A stretch of 64,000 nt of DNA from Haberlea rhodopensis (taxonomy: Eukaryota > Streptophyta > Magnoliopsida > Lamiales > Gesneriaceae), in assembly GCA_907163345.1 (NCBI GenBank), contig CAJQUN010000423.1, forward strand, positions 124,001 to 188,000, in the 5' to 3' direction. Positions 1-10,047 of this stretch are shown here, one piece after another. The translations under genes and the position numbers were made by a program. The notes below the pieces were generated by a model that did no database searches, was not told the origin of the DNA, and saw only the letters and a program-made list of their open reading frames with translations. Numbering within the stretch: the first letter of the stretch is position 1; each line of letters begins with the position of its first letter.

Positions 1-1661
1 TAATTACAAAACACTTCATGTTTTCCAATTGCATTTTAAACGCTCCCTTTTTGGTTGTCCATGTATCATAACTCATGAGTATAATCAATGGATTATTTAA
101 TGGTTTCACAAATGTCATGACATATCACCATTTCATTATCACCAATCCCTAGTCTGTTATAACAGTGTATTTTAATGCACATCGCTTGTCATGACAGCGG
201 CACTAATACCCCTCGCTTCGACATATTAGCGGCATTGAATAACCTCGCTCAAATGCGACATGCGACAATACCCTCGCTTCAACATTTGGCGGCAAATATT
301 CATTCCTCGCTACAATATGATAGCGGCAAGTATTCTATCATCGCTTCAAGTGACAGCGGCAAAGCATTAAAATCATCACTCTAATATAACCATGACTCAT
401 GGGATGTGCACCAAGTGTTCAACATACACGTATGCAATCATAATGCATAATTCAACATGTATTTGCATCTACAATGCACAATTTAATATATACTTGCATC
501 CTCAATGCATATTCCAATGAGTATATAAAATACATGTACCATTGGGTGCCCGTACGTCTCTCTACGTACCTTTCCAAAATGTAGGATTTGGTAGGACTCT
601 ATCCCCTGTGTTGTGTTGCTAAGTGCACAACACAATATTAGATGTCAATTATAGACCAAAATCAAAATCCCATCAACATTACAAAATCAAAAATTTTCAA
701 CATTTCAAGCCTCTCGATCGATCGACACTTCTAGCTCGATCGATCGGGAGATGATAGTTTTTGGTGCCCAAAACGCTGCCTCGCTAGATCGATCGAGGTG
801 AGCTCACTGATCGATCGAGCTGAGCATTATCTTTCCAAAATTTCCTCTGCCATGCGCGATCGATCGGAGGAAAGTTCTCGATCGATCGAGCTGCTCTGTA
901 AACGCGAGAAACCACCATTTTCGAGCATATCATACTTGTTAACACATAATACACCAAAATCCATCAAACTTCCACAACACAATACACTCTAAACTTCATT
1001 ACACTACCATGAAACTACACAACAACAAAATCAAACAAGAATACTACCATACATGCCATTTTTACTCAACATAATAACTCTCCTCAATCAAAGCATTAAA
1101 CCAAACAACACATGATTCTTTACCCTCTTTTTGCTCCAACTTTTAGCAAGATCATGCAATAAAATCTCGAGTCCCTTCCTCCTTCTTCCTGCTAGATGGT
1201 GGACGATTTTGGGAGAAATGCGGAGAGATTTTGAGTGATGAGGGTTGAGTGATGGGAGAGTCAAATGAGGTATGGGCATGGCTGCAGTCTTGCAGATAGG
1301 TATGGGTTGTGGGGTGGTAGTTGGAAGCAATGTTATGATATAGTGTGTCCCGATACTTATCATGATGTATTAAAATTTCCATACTTGATATTTTATAGCA
1401 TCTACTCAAATAAAGTGCATCAAAACTCCAATTAAACATGCTTTACGAAAAACCATTAACATCCACCCCAAATAATCATGACATAACTCAATTTTCCAAC
1501 ATGCATCACATGCACCCTGAAATGCATTACCAGGTCATGCCCACCGCATGACTAAGCATTTCACCATAATTATTAATTCAACACCCAATAAATTAATACC
1601 ATAATCATCTCATAAATATAATTACTGCCCAAATGTACATAATCATTTCGGGGATATCACA
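1..1661 (-). repeat. 3' LTR of element B (Tekay-like Ty3/gypsy), cut by the window edge
   Basis: This LTR matches the right-hand LTR of B (14622-16670) and ends at 1661 with ..GGGGATATCACA. It is followed directly by the polypurine tract and the decayed pol of B, so B reads on the minus strand. By comparison, about 370 bp of its left end lie outside the window. Inside are alternating TCGCT/AGCGG modules (about 180-370, spacing 29-35 bp), the GTACGT-type inverted repeat near 550-572, and six CGATCGATCG-type motifs (about 713-890). No coding sequence is credible: the short frames are repeat shadows. Differences from the 14622-16670 copy include a lost stretch around 620, so B is older than A. 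Confidence 0.9.
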
Positions 1662-1676
1662 ATACTCCCCTACTTA
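1662..1676 (-). other. Polypurine tract of element B
   Basis: Directly inside the LTR, the minus strand reads AAGTAGGGGAGTAT. The same tract is found at the same place in A, K, L and M, so it is the plus-strand primer of this Ty3/gypsy group. Confidence 0.8.
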
Positions 1677-1695
1677 TAAGATTTCGCCCTCGAAA

Positions 1696-3178
1696 TCAGC
1701 ATGCACTTACCAAAACGAAACAAAACATAAACCTTTCCGGATAGTGATGCATCATATGTTGCTCCATCTCCCACGTGGCCTCCTCGACACCCCTACGATC
1801 CCACTGAACTTTAATCATAGGTATCACCTTGTTCCGAAGTCTGCGGTCTGCCCGATCCAGAATTCTAACAGGCCGTTCCACATAAGATCCATCGGATTAT
1901 AACTGAACCTCGGAAGGCTGCAACACATGTGACGGATCCGGCTCATACTTCCGTAACATAGACACATGGAACACATCGTGTATACTAGAAAAAGAAGGTG
2001 GTAAGGCCAGTCGGTAAGCTAAGGTGCCAATGCGCTGCAAGATCTCGTACGGCCCAACATATCTCGGAGACAATTTCCCGCGCATTCCAATTCATACAAC
2101 ACCTCTGAAAGGTGAGATCTTCAAAAAGACCTTATCTCCCAATGGAAATTCTAACGGTCGCGGCCGTTTATTAGCATAAGCTGTTTGGATAGTACGCTCG
2201 GTCTGGCCATCCGTTTGGGGATGATATGCAGTGCTCAACCTAACCTCAGTTCCCAAGGCTGATTGAAGACCCTCCCAAAAATGAGATGTGAATCGTGGAT
2301 CTCGATCAGACAATATAGAAATAGGGATCCCGTGCAATCTTACCACAACTCAAACATATAACTGAGCCATCCTCAAATAGGTGAAGGTCATAATATAGGG
2401 ATTGAAGTGAGCCACTTTGGTCAGTCTGTCTACAATCACCCAAATGGCATAAAAACCAGAAGCAGTCCTCGGCAAGTGGGTCACAAAGTCCATGGATATG
2501 TGTTCCCACTTCCATTCCGGTATCTCTAAGCTCTTCAGCTCACCACCAGGTATCTGCCTCTCAGCCTTAACCCGCTGACAGATTAACACCTCTTGACAAA
2601 AGCGATGACATCACGCTTCATCCGTTTCCACCAAAATTGATCACAAAGATCCTTATACATTTTTCTCCCTCCTGGGTGGATACTAAGCCTGCTACTATGA
2701 GCCCGCTGTAGGATTCCTTGACGCAACTCCGGCGTACTCGGAACCACCCAACGGTTACCGAGCCTCAAGGAACCATCTTCAGCCACCCTGAACTTCGATG
2801 ACTGTCCAAGAAGTACCAATGATAACCATCTCCGTATCTCATCGTCTGATCTCTGAGCTCTCCAGATACTCTCATAAATATCTGGCTCAGCTAATAAGGT
2901 CTATACACGTATAGGCGATGCATCCACATCGAAGTCATAGCCCAGATAACAGTAGGAGGTCATCATGGCTGATAATTGCATGACATCCTCAGCAGTACAC
3001 CTTACTTTTGGGCTCAAGGCGTCTGCTGTTAGGTTTGTCTTTCCAGGATGGTACTCTTTCACAATCATAGTCCTTAAGTAAGTCCATCCATCTCCTCTGT
3101 CTCATATTCAGCTCTGCCTAAGTAAAGAGAAACTTTAGGCTCTTGTGGTCTGTATAAATGGTAAACGAAGTGCCGTAC
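1696..3178 (-). pseudogene. Element B pol, 3' part: RNase H end, integrase, chromodomain (broken)
   Basis: Minus-strand fragments match the end of the A Gag-Pol: the RNase H TDHKS region near 3140, the integrase zinc-binding segment (HSSRLSIHPGG ... FVKRC, 2583-2700), the integrase core (SMDFVTHLP; SDRDPRFTSHFWEGL; AYHPQTDGQTE, 2150-2510) and a chromodomain with the motif KVQWDRRGVEEATW near 1720-1850. The frame is broken by stops and shifts. An in-frame deletion of about 92 codons joins ERTIQT directly to AYANKR near 2170-2185. That removes the last part of the catalytic core and the linker before the C-terminal domain. At 3178 the coding sequence is cut by the insertion of A; it resumes at 11839 after a gap of about 67 codons. 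Not functional. Confidence 0.9.
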
Positions 3179-3599
3179 TGTGGGGTCTTCCCACCTTAAC
3201 AGTGATTTAAAAGACATAAGAAGGACTAAAAATGCATTAAAGTAACATCTTAAGGTTTTGGTTGTTACATGAGCTAACGGGATTACAGGCCAAAATGCAA
3301 AACTTCAAAAACAATTCATTACATTCTAAAGGAATGTCATTTAGATTTACACTACTCCTAGAGTAGATACTAATCATCACTTGAATTCTATACATTCCTG
3401 TGTCCCTCGCAGCTCACTGCCTCAACCCGACCCTTAGTCCTTTCGTCCGAAAGTGTACCTACAGGGACAACACATCATGAGCATATATAATCTTACTTAA
3501 CATTATAAATATCATAGTAAATGCATGAAACATTGGTTAAGTAATATGCTGGTTATACATTCACTTCTTATTGTTGTCCCTGATTTAGAATCATGCATA

Positions 3600-3830
3600 T
3601 GGGGCATCTTACCCCCGTGGCATCTTACCACAACATCATCGTATGGCCTCTTACCATATGGGGCATCTTACCCCGTGGCATCTTACCACAATACATCGCA
3701 TGGCCTCTTACCATGTGGGGCATCTTACCCCGTGGCATCTTACCACAATACATCGCATGGCCTCTTACCATGTAGGGCATCTTACCCCGTGGCGTCTTAC
3801 CACAATACATCACATAAATGTCATCATATA
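3600..3830 (-). repeat. 57-bp minisatellite in the A 3' LTR
   Basis: About four tandem units start near 3601, 3660, 3717 and 3774 (period 57-58 bp). Each contains GGGGCATCTTACCCC, then GTGGCATCTTACCAC, then ATGGCCTCTTACCAT. These sub-blocks are themselves inverted repeats around a TCTTA core. The period is a multiple of three, which explains overlapping open frames on both strands; I do not regard those as genes. Confidence 0.9.
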
Positions 3831-4168
3831 AGCATCGTATAAGCAATAAGCATCATATGAACTTCATCGTATAAACATCATATAGACATCATCGTGTAAA
3901 CATCGTATAAACACCGTCATTTCATCGTGAATACTCATGCAATAAAAGCATAGCTGTAGAATAGAGATGTGTGTTACCGTCCGATGCCCGTACGCTTCTT
4001 ACGTACCTTTTCAAAAGAGGAGGAGTCAACAGACTTTATCTCCTTGATGGTGCCGGTACCTGGGATGGTTCTACAAGACCACATAATACCATATTAGATG
4101 CCTCAAAACCATCTTACATCATAAACTTAACAAAATAAAACATCATTAAATTTTTCAACTTTCTGCCT

Positions 4169-4391
4169 GTCTCGATCGATCGGCCCTAGGTCTCGATCGA
4201 TCGAGGCACTGTGCACTAACAGTGTCTTGGTTTCCTGCCTCGCTCGATCGATCGAACATTTTACCGATCGATCGAGGAGCTTCACCGATCGATCGAGAAA
4301 TCCTTCGATCGATCGGCACCAAAATTTTGAAAACATGTTTAGACCTTCTGTCTCGCTCGATCGATCGGAAATAAATCTCGATCGATCGAGA
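4169..4391. repeat. CGATCGATCG cluster in the A 3' LTR (8 copies)
   Basis: Eight exact copies of the self-complementary decamer lie within 223 bp, several extended to the 14-bp palindrome CTCGATCGATCGAG. Spacing is irregular, about 15-90 bp. The same array is at 11039-11261 in the 5' LTR. Confidence 0.95.
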
Positions 4392-5270
4392 GCTCTGAAA
4401 ATCGGGATTTTTCCCCAGATTTTTGAGCACCTCATTTCATACCATCTTTTCTACCTCATAACACATCTTTTATGCTGAAACAAACATGTGAAGAACTTCA
4501 TAAAATATCCATGTAAGCTCTTAAATCGAAGGTTTAACAAAACCTAAGCTAACATGCATCATAACATCATCATAAACTTAGAGCTCAACCAACTTACAGA
4601 AAACAGGGCATCATGGCATTACCCAGATTTTCGAACACTTAGTTTCAAGCCAACAAAACTACCACATAGCACATATATCATGCTCATATAAACATGCTAG
4701 GAACTTCATAGGAACATCATGAATGAGCTTAAATCAAAGGTTCGACAAAAACCTAACCTAGCATGCCATTTTCATACCAAGTAAAACATTAACTTAAACA
4801 AAACTTAAACCAAACAGAATATGGTTTCTCACCCTCCTTTGCTCCGATTTTTGGAAGGTTTCTTGCAAAGAATTTTGAAGTTTCTTCCTTCCTACCTGCT
4901 AAGCTGGAGCTGGATGTGTTTTGGACGAAAATGGGGTGAGATTGGAGTGATGGAGGTGAAGTGAAAGAGTGGGGGAAAAGGCATGGGCAACCAGCCACTT
5001 GCAGCATGGGTTGGGGGTAGGTGGTGTGGGTTGGGGTGCCATGTGGTGTTTAATTGTACCCCGGTATATAGTACGATGTATTAAAATATCCTCACTCGAT
5101 ATTTTCTAACTTCATATAATTAATACATCCCTTAAAATACCCAACATGCTCCCCACATCATATCATCATAACATAAATCGTGGCCCCCAATTTAAATACA
5201 CCATAACCCTTAAACACATCATAATTCATCATCATAGAACATAATCATATTACATTTCGGGGGTATTACA

Positions 5271-5284
5271 TTACTCCCCTACTT
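5271..5284 (-). other. Polypurine tract of element A
   Basis: The minus strand reads AAGTAGGGGAGTAA immediately upstream of the 3' LTR start (TGTAATACC), the standard plus-strand priming position. Confidence 0.85.
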
Positions 5285-5314
5285 ATAAGATTTCGTCCCC
5301 GAAATCCACATGCA

Positions 5315-8300
5315 TCATCGTATCGAAATTAAACATAAAAACATACCAGAGAATAGTTCCGGATAGTGCTGCACCATATGTCGTTCCGTCTCCCACGTAG
5401 CCTCCTCGACACCCCGACGATCCCACTGAACTTTGACCATCGGTATAACTTTGCTTCGTAGTCTGCGATCCTCTCGATCCAGAATTCTGATAGGTCGTTC
5501 AACGTAGGACACATCAGAATCTAACTGTACTTCAGTAGGCTGTAAGACATGGGACGGGTCTGGCTCATACTTCCTCAACATAGAGACATGGAAAACATCG
5601 TGTATGCCAGACAAGGATGGCGGTAGAGCCAAACGATATGCCAAAGTACCGATACGCTGTAAAACTTCATATGGCCCAACATACCTCGGAGATAACTTTC
5701 CCCGCATCCCAAAACGAACCACGCCCCTGAAGGGCGAGATCTTTAAGAAGACCCTGTCTCCTAACTGGAATTCTAGCGGTCGTCGCCGCTTATTGGTATA
5801 GGCCGCTTGCCTATCCTGGGCCGCTTTCATCTTCAGGCGTATCAACTTTATCTTACCTTCCATATCCCTGATCATATCCGGTCCTCCGACCGCTTTGCTG
5901 GTCAAGTCCTCCCAATACAGTGGTGATCTACATCGTCGTCCATACAGAGCTTCAAAAGGGGCCATTTGAATGCTCGCTTGATAACTGTTATTGTAGGAGA
6001 ACTCCACCAGCGGCACTGAATCCTGCCACGGAGTATCAAACTCCAAAACACACGCCCTCAACATGTCCTCGAGCGTCTGAATGGTATGCTCTGTTTGGCC
6101 GTCTGTCTGAGGGTGATAGGCCGTACTCAGTCTCACCTCTGTGCCCAAAGCTGTCTGGAGACCCTCCCAGAAATGTGAAGTGAATCTCGGGTCTCTGTCA
6201 GACACTATCGAGACTGGAATACCATGCAATCTCACAACATCCCGTATATACATTTGGGCCATCTTTAAGTATGTATACGACATACTATAAGGGATGAAAT
6301 GAGCCGTCTTCGTTAGCCTATCTACGATCACCCAGATCGCATCAAATCCTGAGGTCGTCCTTGGCAAATGGGTCACGAAATCCATAGATATATGCTCCCA
6401 CTTCCATTCAGGAACCTCTAAGCTCTTCAGCTCTCCACCAGGCCTCTGCCTCTCTGCCTTTACCTGCTGGCAGATCAAACATCTTTTAACAAAAATGATT
6501 ACCTCACGCTTCATGCGTCTCCACCAGAATTGATCGCATAGATCTTTGTACATTTTCTTTCCCCCTGGGTGGATACTGAAACGACTACTGTGAGCCCGCT
6601 CCAATATTCCCTTACGCAGTCCTGGTGCATCTGGGACTACCCATCGGTTGCCCAGTCTCAAGGAATTATCCTCAGCCACTCTGAACTTGGATGGCTGACC
6701 CTGAAGTATCAATGATGTCCATCTCTGAACCTCACCATCGGACTTCTGGGCCTTCCTGATTGCCTCAAATATGTCTGGCTCCGCCAATAGGGTCGACACT
6801 CGCACAGGCGACGTGTCTACATCGAAATCATAGCCCAGTTGGCAATAAGACGTCATCAAGGCTGACAAACACATAACATCCTCTGCAGTACTCTTTACCT
6901 TCCGACTTAAGGCGTCTGCTATCAGGTTTGCTTTACCTGGATGGTACTCAATTTCACAATCATAATCTTTGAGCAAATCCATCCATCTTCTTTGCCTCAT
7001 ATTCAACTCTGCTTGAGTGAATAAGAACTTCAGGCTCTTATGGTCCGTATATATAGTGAAAGACGTGCCATACAAATAATGCCTCCAGATCTTTAAGGCG
7101 AATATGATGGCCGCCAACTCCAAATCATGTACTGGATACCTGGCTTCGTGTGGCTTCAGCTGCCTCGATGCATAAGCCACCACATGCTTATCTTGCATCA
7201 ACACACAGCCCAAGCCCTGCAATGACGCATCCGTATACAAGGCGAACCTCTTATCCTCGGACGGAATCACCAGTACAGGCGCTGTAGTCAAACGACGCTT
7301 CAGCTCTTGGAAGCTTTCCTCACAAGCTTCGGACCAAAAGAAGGGGACTCCTTTCTGAGTCAGCTGCGTCAGGGGTTTGGCAATCTTCGAAAAACCCTCG
7401 ACGAAACGTCGGTAATATCCTGCCAAACCGAGAAAACTCCTTATCTCAGGTACAGAAGTGGGTGCAGCCCACTCCATCACAGCTTCAATCTTCCTTGGAT
7501 CCACAGATATCCCGTGGCTAGATATGACATGGCCTAAAAATACCACGCTGTCCAACCAGAACTCGCACTTACTGAGCTTCGCATACAGCTGATGATCCCT
7601 AAGGATCTGAAGCACTATCCTCAAGTGTCTTACGTGCTCTTCTTCCGTCCGAGAGTAGATAAGTATGTCGTCAATGAAGACTATGACGAACTGATCCAAA
7701 TACGGCTGGAACACCTTGTTCATCAAACTCATGAAGATAGCTGGGGCATTCGTCACCCCAAAAGGCATAACCAGGAATTCATAGTGCCCATATCTAGTCC
7801 TGAAAGCCGTCTTCTGAACATCATCTTCTCTTACTCGAATCTGATGGTACCCCGACCTCAGATCGATCTTACTATAGAGCCTTGTACCCTGCAACTGATC
7901 GAACAAGTCATCGATCCTCGGAAGTGGATACTTGTTCTTTACTGTAGCTTTGTTTAACTGTCTATAATCAATGCATAGACGCATCGATCCATCTTTCTTC
8001 TTAACAAATAAGACAGGCGCACCCCATGGCGATACGCTAGGGCGTATGTAGCCCTTATCAAGGAGTTCCTGCAACTGTATCTTTAACTCCCTTAACTCTG
8101 CTGGTGCCATCCTATACGGAGCACGAGAAATTGCAGACGTCCCTGGTAGCAATTCAATCCCAAACTCGACCTCTCTCGTCGGTGGGAATCCGGGAATCTC
8201 CTCCGGAAAGACATCAGGAAACTCCGCCACTACGGGCACATCCTCAACCTTCAATTCCTTCCTCTTATCCGTCATGTCAACAGCGTAGATAAGATATCCT

Positions 8301-9844
8301 TCATGGCATCGTTCCAATAGCTGTGTCATCTTGACAGCAGATATTAACGGAATCTTCGGACGGGAACCATTCCCATAAAATGTCCACTGGACTCCCAATA
8401 CAGATCTAAATCGGACAGTCCTTTGCCTGCAGTTTACCACTGCCTGATACTTGTTCAGAACATCGATGCCCACAATGCAATCGAAGTCTGTCATTCCCAA
8501 CACAATCAAATCTGATCTTAACTCATTATCCTCAAAATAAATGAGGCCATCATAAACAATCTGATCCGTAGTCAAACTTCTTCCAGCGGGGGTCGAGACC
8601 ATAAGAGGCATGGGGGACGGAGAAGTGCATATGTGGTGCCTTTCAACGAAACTCGTCGACACAAAAGAGTGTGACGCACCTGTGTCTATCAATATAAGAG
8701 CAGGGTGCGTAAATAAAAGACACGTACCCGCTATAACTTCCTCCGGGGCCGCCGTAGCCTGCTCCCTCGTCAAAGCATACACCTGTCCCTGAGGTGGCCC
8801 CGCGGGCTGACCTCCATACTGTCTTGGCACAAAGGGTGGCCGGTGTTGTGCCGTTCTGTCCGCAGGTCTCCCCGTAGAGCTCTGCTGTCTTCCCCTGTTG
8901 GGACACCGCCGAGCAAAGTGGCCTCTGTCGCCACAGACATAACATCCTACGCAGTCCTTTGCGAAATGTGGCTGCCCACAAAGAGTGCACTGAACTCTTC
9001 CAGATCTGTCTCCCTGAGACTGTCCTCTCCCAGATGGAGCATCATTCCTACCTTTCCCTTTCCATCGATTCTCGGGCCTCTTGCCACTGAATCTCGATGC
9101 TGAAGTGTTCCCCCTTGGCTTAAACTGATCACCTCTGGGCTTCAAATTGTCAGAAGTGGATCTCTGAGGGGGTGCCGGAGATGGCACAGCATCAGGATAT
9201 GCACCGACTCCCAGTTCAGCTAGCTCAGCTCGTGAGAGTGCATCATCAAAACAGGCAGGGCCATAAGTGATCACCCTGTCATACAGTTCAGGCCTCAAGC
9301 CCTTCATGAAATTCCGCATCTTCGCTTGAGTGCTTGCAGCTATGTGTGGTACATATCGTAGTAAGGAACAGTAATGTAGAGCATAGTCAGATACAGGCAT
9401 GGTACCTTGTCTTAAACTGGTAAACTCATCCTCCTTGGCCTGTCTTGCAGCGGCTGAAAAATAGCGGTTTAGAAACCGCGTTCGGAACATCTTCCAATTC
9501 ACTTCCTGTCCCAGAGCCTCTTGCTCAATCACTGTGGTTTTCCACCACATCAGTGCCTTCTTGGACAGCTGAAATTCTGCTAATCGGATCCAGGCCGTTT
9601 TTGCACAAGGCGCTGCCACAAATATCTGTTCGATCCTCTCTAACCATTCCTCAGCTTTCTCTCCTGATTCAGTTCCCTCGAACATCGGAGGTCGATACAT
9701 CATAAACTGAGCCAAGCTCAATTCCCCAGGTAGCAACTGCTGTTCAGAGGGTTCCTCTCCCAAGGCTGGTGGTGGCAATGGGTTCGTACGCCCAGCACTT
9801 GCATTTACACTAATGGCGTCACCCACTTCTATATTTGCTGCCAT
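5315..9844 (-). CDS. Gag-Pol polyprotein of element A (intact, Tekay-like, with chromodomain)
   Basis: A single uninterrupted frame of about 1,509 codons counted from the ATG at 9844; the frame is open 12 nt further upstream, to a TTG, but ATG-GCA is the gag start seen in K and M. Order of domains: Gag capsid (FEGTESGEKAEEWLERIEQIF, about 55-75); two zinc knuckles, CX2CX3HX4C (about 286-298) and CX2CX4HX4C (301-314); aspartic protease LIDTGAS (387-391); reverse transcriptase with FIDD (723-726); RNase H (YTDAS, Asp about 872); integrase with HHCC zinc site (His 1085 and 1092, Cys 1122 and 1125) and catalytic Asp 1155, Asp 1216 and Glu 1252 (D-60-D-35-E spacing); C-terminal chromodomain (about 1446-1498). 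Chromodomains of this family are thought to steer insertion to heterochromatin. All catalytic residues I can check are present, so the protein could be active. Expression is doubtful because the 5' LTR lacks its outer end. Confidence 0.96.
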   Translation of the reverse strand: MAANIEVGDAISVNASAGRTNPLPPPALGEEPSEQQLLPGELSLAQFMMYRPPMFEGTESGEKAEEWLERIEQIFVAAPCAKTAWIRLAEFQLSKKALMWWKTTVIEQEALGQEVNWKMFRTRFLNRYFSAAARQAKEDEFTSLRQGTMPVSDYALHYCSLLRYVPHIAASTQAKMRNFMKGLRPELYDRVITYGPACFDDALSRAELAELGVGAYPDAVPSPAPPQRSTSDNLKPRGDQFKPRGNTSASRFSGKRPENRWKGKGRNDAPSGRGQSQGDRSGRVQCTLCGQPHFAKDCVGCYVCGDRGHFARRCPNRGRQQSSTGRPADRTAQHRPPFVPRQYGGQPAGPPQGQVYALTREQATAAPEEVIAGTCLLFTHPALILIDTGASHSFVSTSFVERHHICTSPSPMPLMVSTPAGRSLTTDQIVYDGLIYFEDNELRSDLIVLGMTDFDCIVGIDVLNKYQAVVNCRQRTVRFRSVLGVQWTFYGNGSRPKIPLISAVKMTQLLERCHEGYLIYAVDMTDKRKELKVEDVPVVAEFPDVFPEEIPGFPPTREVEFGIELLPGTSAISRAPYRMAPAELRELKIQLQELLDKGYIRPSVSPWGAPVLFVKKKDGSMRLCIDYRQLNKATVKNKYPLPRIDDLFDQLQGTRLYSKIDLRSGYHQIRVREDDVQKTAFRTRYGHYEFLVMPFGVTNAPAIFMSLMNKVFQPYLDQFVIVFIDDILIYSRTEEEHVRHLRIVLQILRDHQLYAKLSKCEFWLDSVVFLGHVISSHGISVDPRKIEAVMEWAAPTSVPEIRSFLGLAGYYRRFVEGFSKIAKPLTQLTQKGVPFFWSEACEESFQELKRRLTTAPVLVIPSEDKRFALYTDASLQGLGCVLMQDKHVVAYASRQLKPHEARYPVHDLELAAIIFALKIWRHYLYGTSFTIYTDHKSLKFLFTQAELNMRQRRWMDLLKDYDCEIEYHPGKANLIADALSRKVKSTAEDVMCLSALMTSYCQLGYDFDVDTSPVRVSTLLAEPDIFEAIRKAQKSDGEVQRWTSLILQGQPSKFRVAEDNSLRLGNRWVVPDAPGLRKGILERAHSSRFSIHPGGKKMYKDLCDQFWWRRMKREVIIFVKRCLICQQVKAERQRPGGELKSLEVPEWKWEHISMDFVTHLPRTTSGFDAIWVIVDRLTKTAHFIPYSMSYTYLKMAQMYIRDVVRLHGIPVSIVSDRDPRFTSHFWEGLQTALGTEVRLSTAYHPQTDGQTEHTIQTLEDMLRACVLEFDTPWQDSVPLVEFSYNNSYQASIQMAPFEALYGRRCRSPLYWEDLTSKAVGGPDMIRDMEGKIKLIRLKMKAAQDRQAAYTNKRRRPLEFQLGDRVFLKISPFRGVVRFGMRGKLSPRYVGPYEVLQRIGTLAYRLALPPSLSGIHDVFHVSMLRKYEPDPSHVLQPTEVQLDSDVSYVERPIRILDREDRRLRSKVIPMVKVQWDRRGVEEATWETERHMVQHYPELFSGMFLCLISIR

Positions 9845-10047
9845 GCTGCAACACAAGGGTCAATAACAACACCAAAAGCAGTTCATAATGCACATCGTTA
9901 GATAATTAAACATGTTAGCATAACATAGAAACTTCATATGCAAAATACACATAAAACATGTTCAATAGTAAGCACCTAGCTATCTTATTGCTAAGGCTAC
10001 CCTTCGCTCATTCCCGAGTTATCTAACCACTGCTCTGATACCACTAA
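9845..10047 (-). other. Leader and primer-binding site of element A
   Basis: The minus strand of 10032-10043 reads TGGTATCAGAGC, the 3' end complement of initiator methionine tRNA, four nucleotides inside the 5' LTR. The remaining leader to the gag ATG has no long frame. It contains CATGTTTTATGTGTAT-like A/T-rich sequence similar to the leaders of K, L and M. Confidence 0.9.

Larger units (their letters stand above)
3179..5270 (-). repeat. 3' LTR of element A (complete, 2,092 bp)
   Basis: The plus strand begins TGTGGGGTCTTCC and ends GGGGGTATTACA, so the sense LTR runs TGTAATACC...CCCACA. From the sense 5' end it holds a TATA-like ACTATATACC (complement of 5062-5071), a CGATCGATCG cluster (4169-4391), the micro-exon-like block ending in AAAAGGTACGTAAG (near 4010), a 57-bp minisatellite (3600-3830), a TTGTCCCTGTAGGTAC site (near 3460) and a CTACTC/GAGTAG hairpin (3352-3366). 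No gene is present. Confidence 0.93.

Noticed and set aside
3525..3842. 105-codon frame with repeated GASYPVASYHNTSHGLLPC, and its minus-strand partner
   Set aside because: Read-through of the 57-bp minisatellite (divisible by three) on both strands; copied exactly in the other LTR; not a protein gene.
4127..4478. Open frames rich in DRSRSID / RSIDRS peptides in all LTRs (also near 11025, 25450, 35001, 41926, 47236, 52812, 59704, 63155)
   Set aside because: They arise because CGATCGATCG translates to Asp-Arg-Ser or Arg-Ser-Ile in every frame on both strands; no start context, no conservation of the peptide between families.
5604..9705. Numerous plus-strand frames opposite the A gag-pol (and opposite K, L, M pol)
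   Set aside because: Shadows of a strongly coding opposite strand; no homology or conserved start.
10030..10045. tRNA gene suggested by initiator-Met-like sequence next to LTRs
   Set aside because: Only the 12-16 nt primer-binding complement is present; no cloverleaf or A/B boxes.
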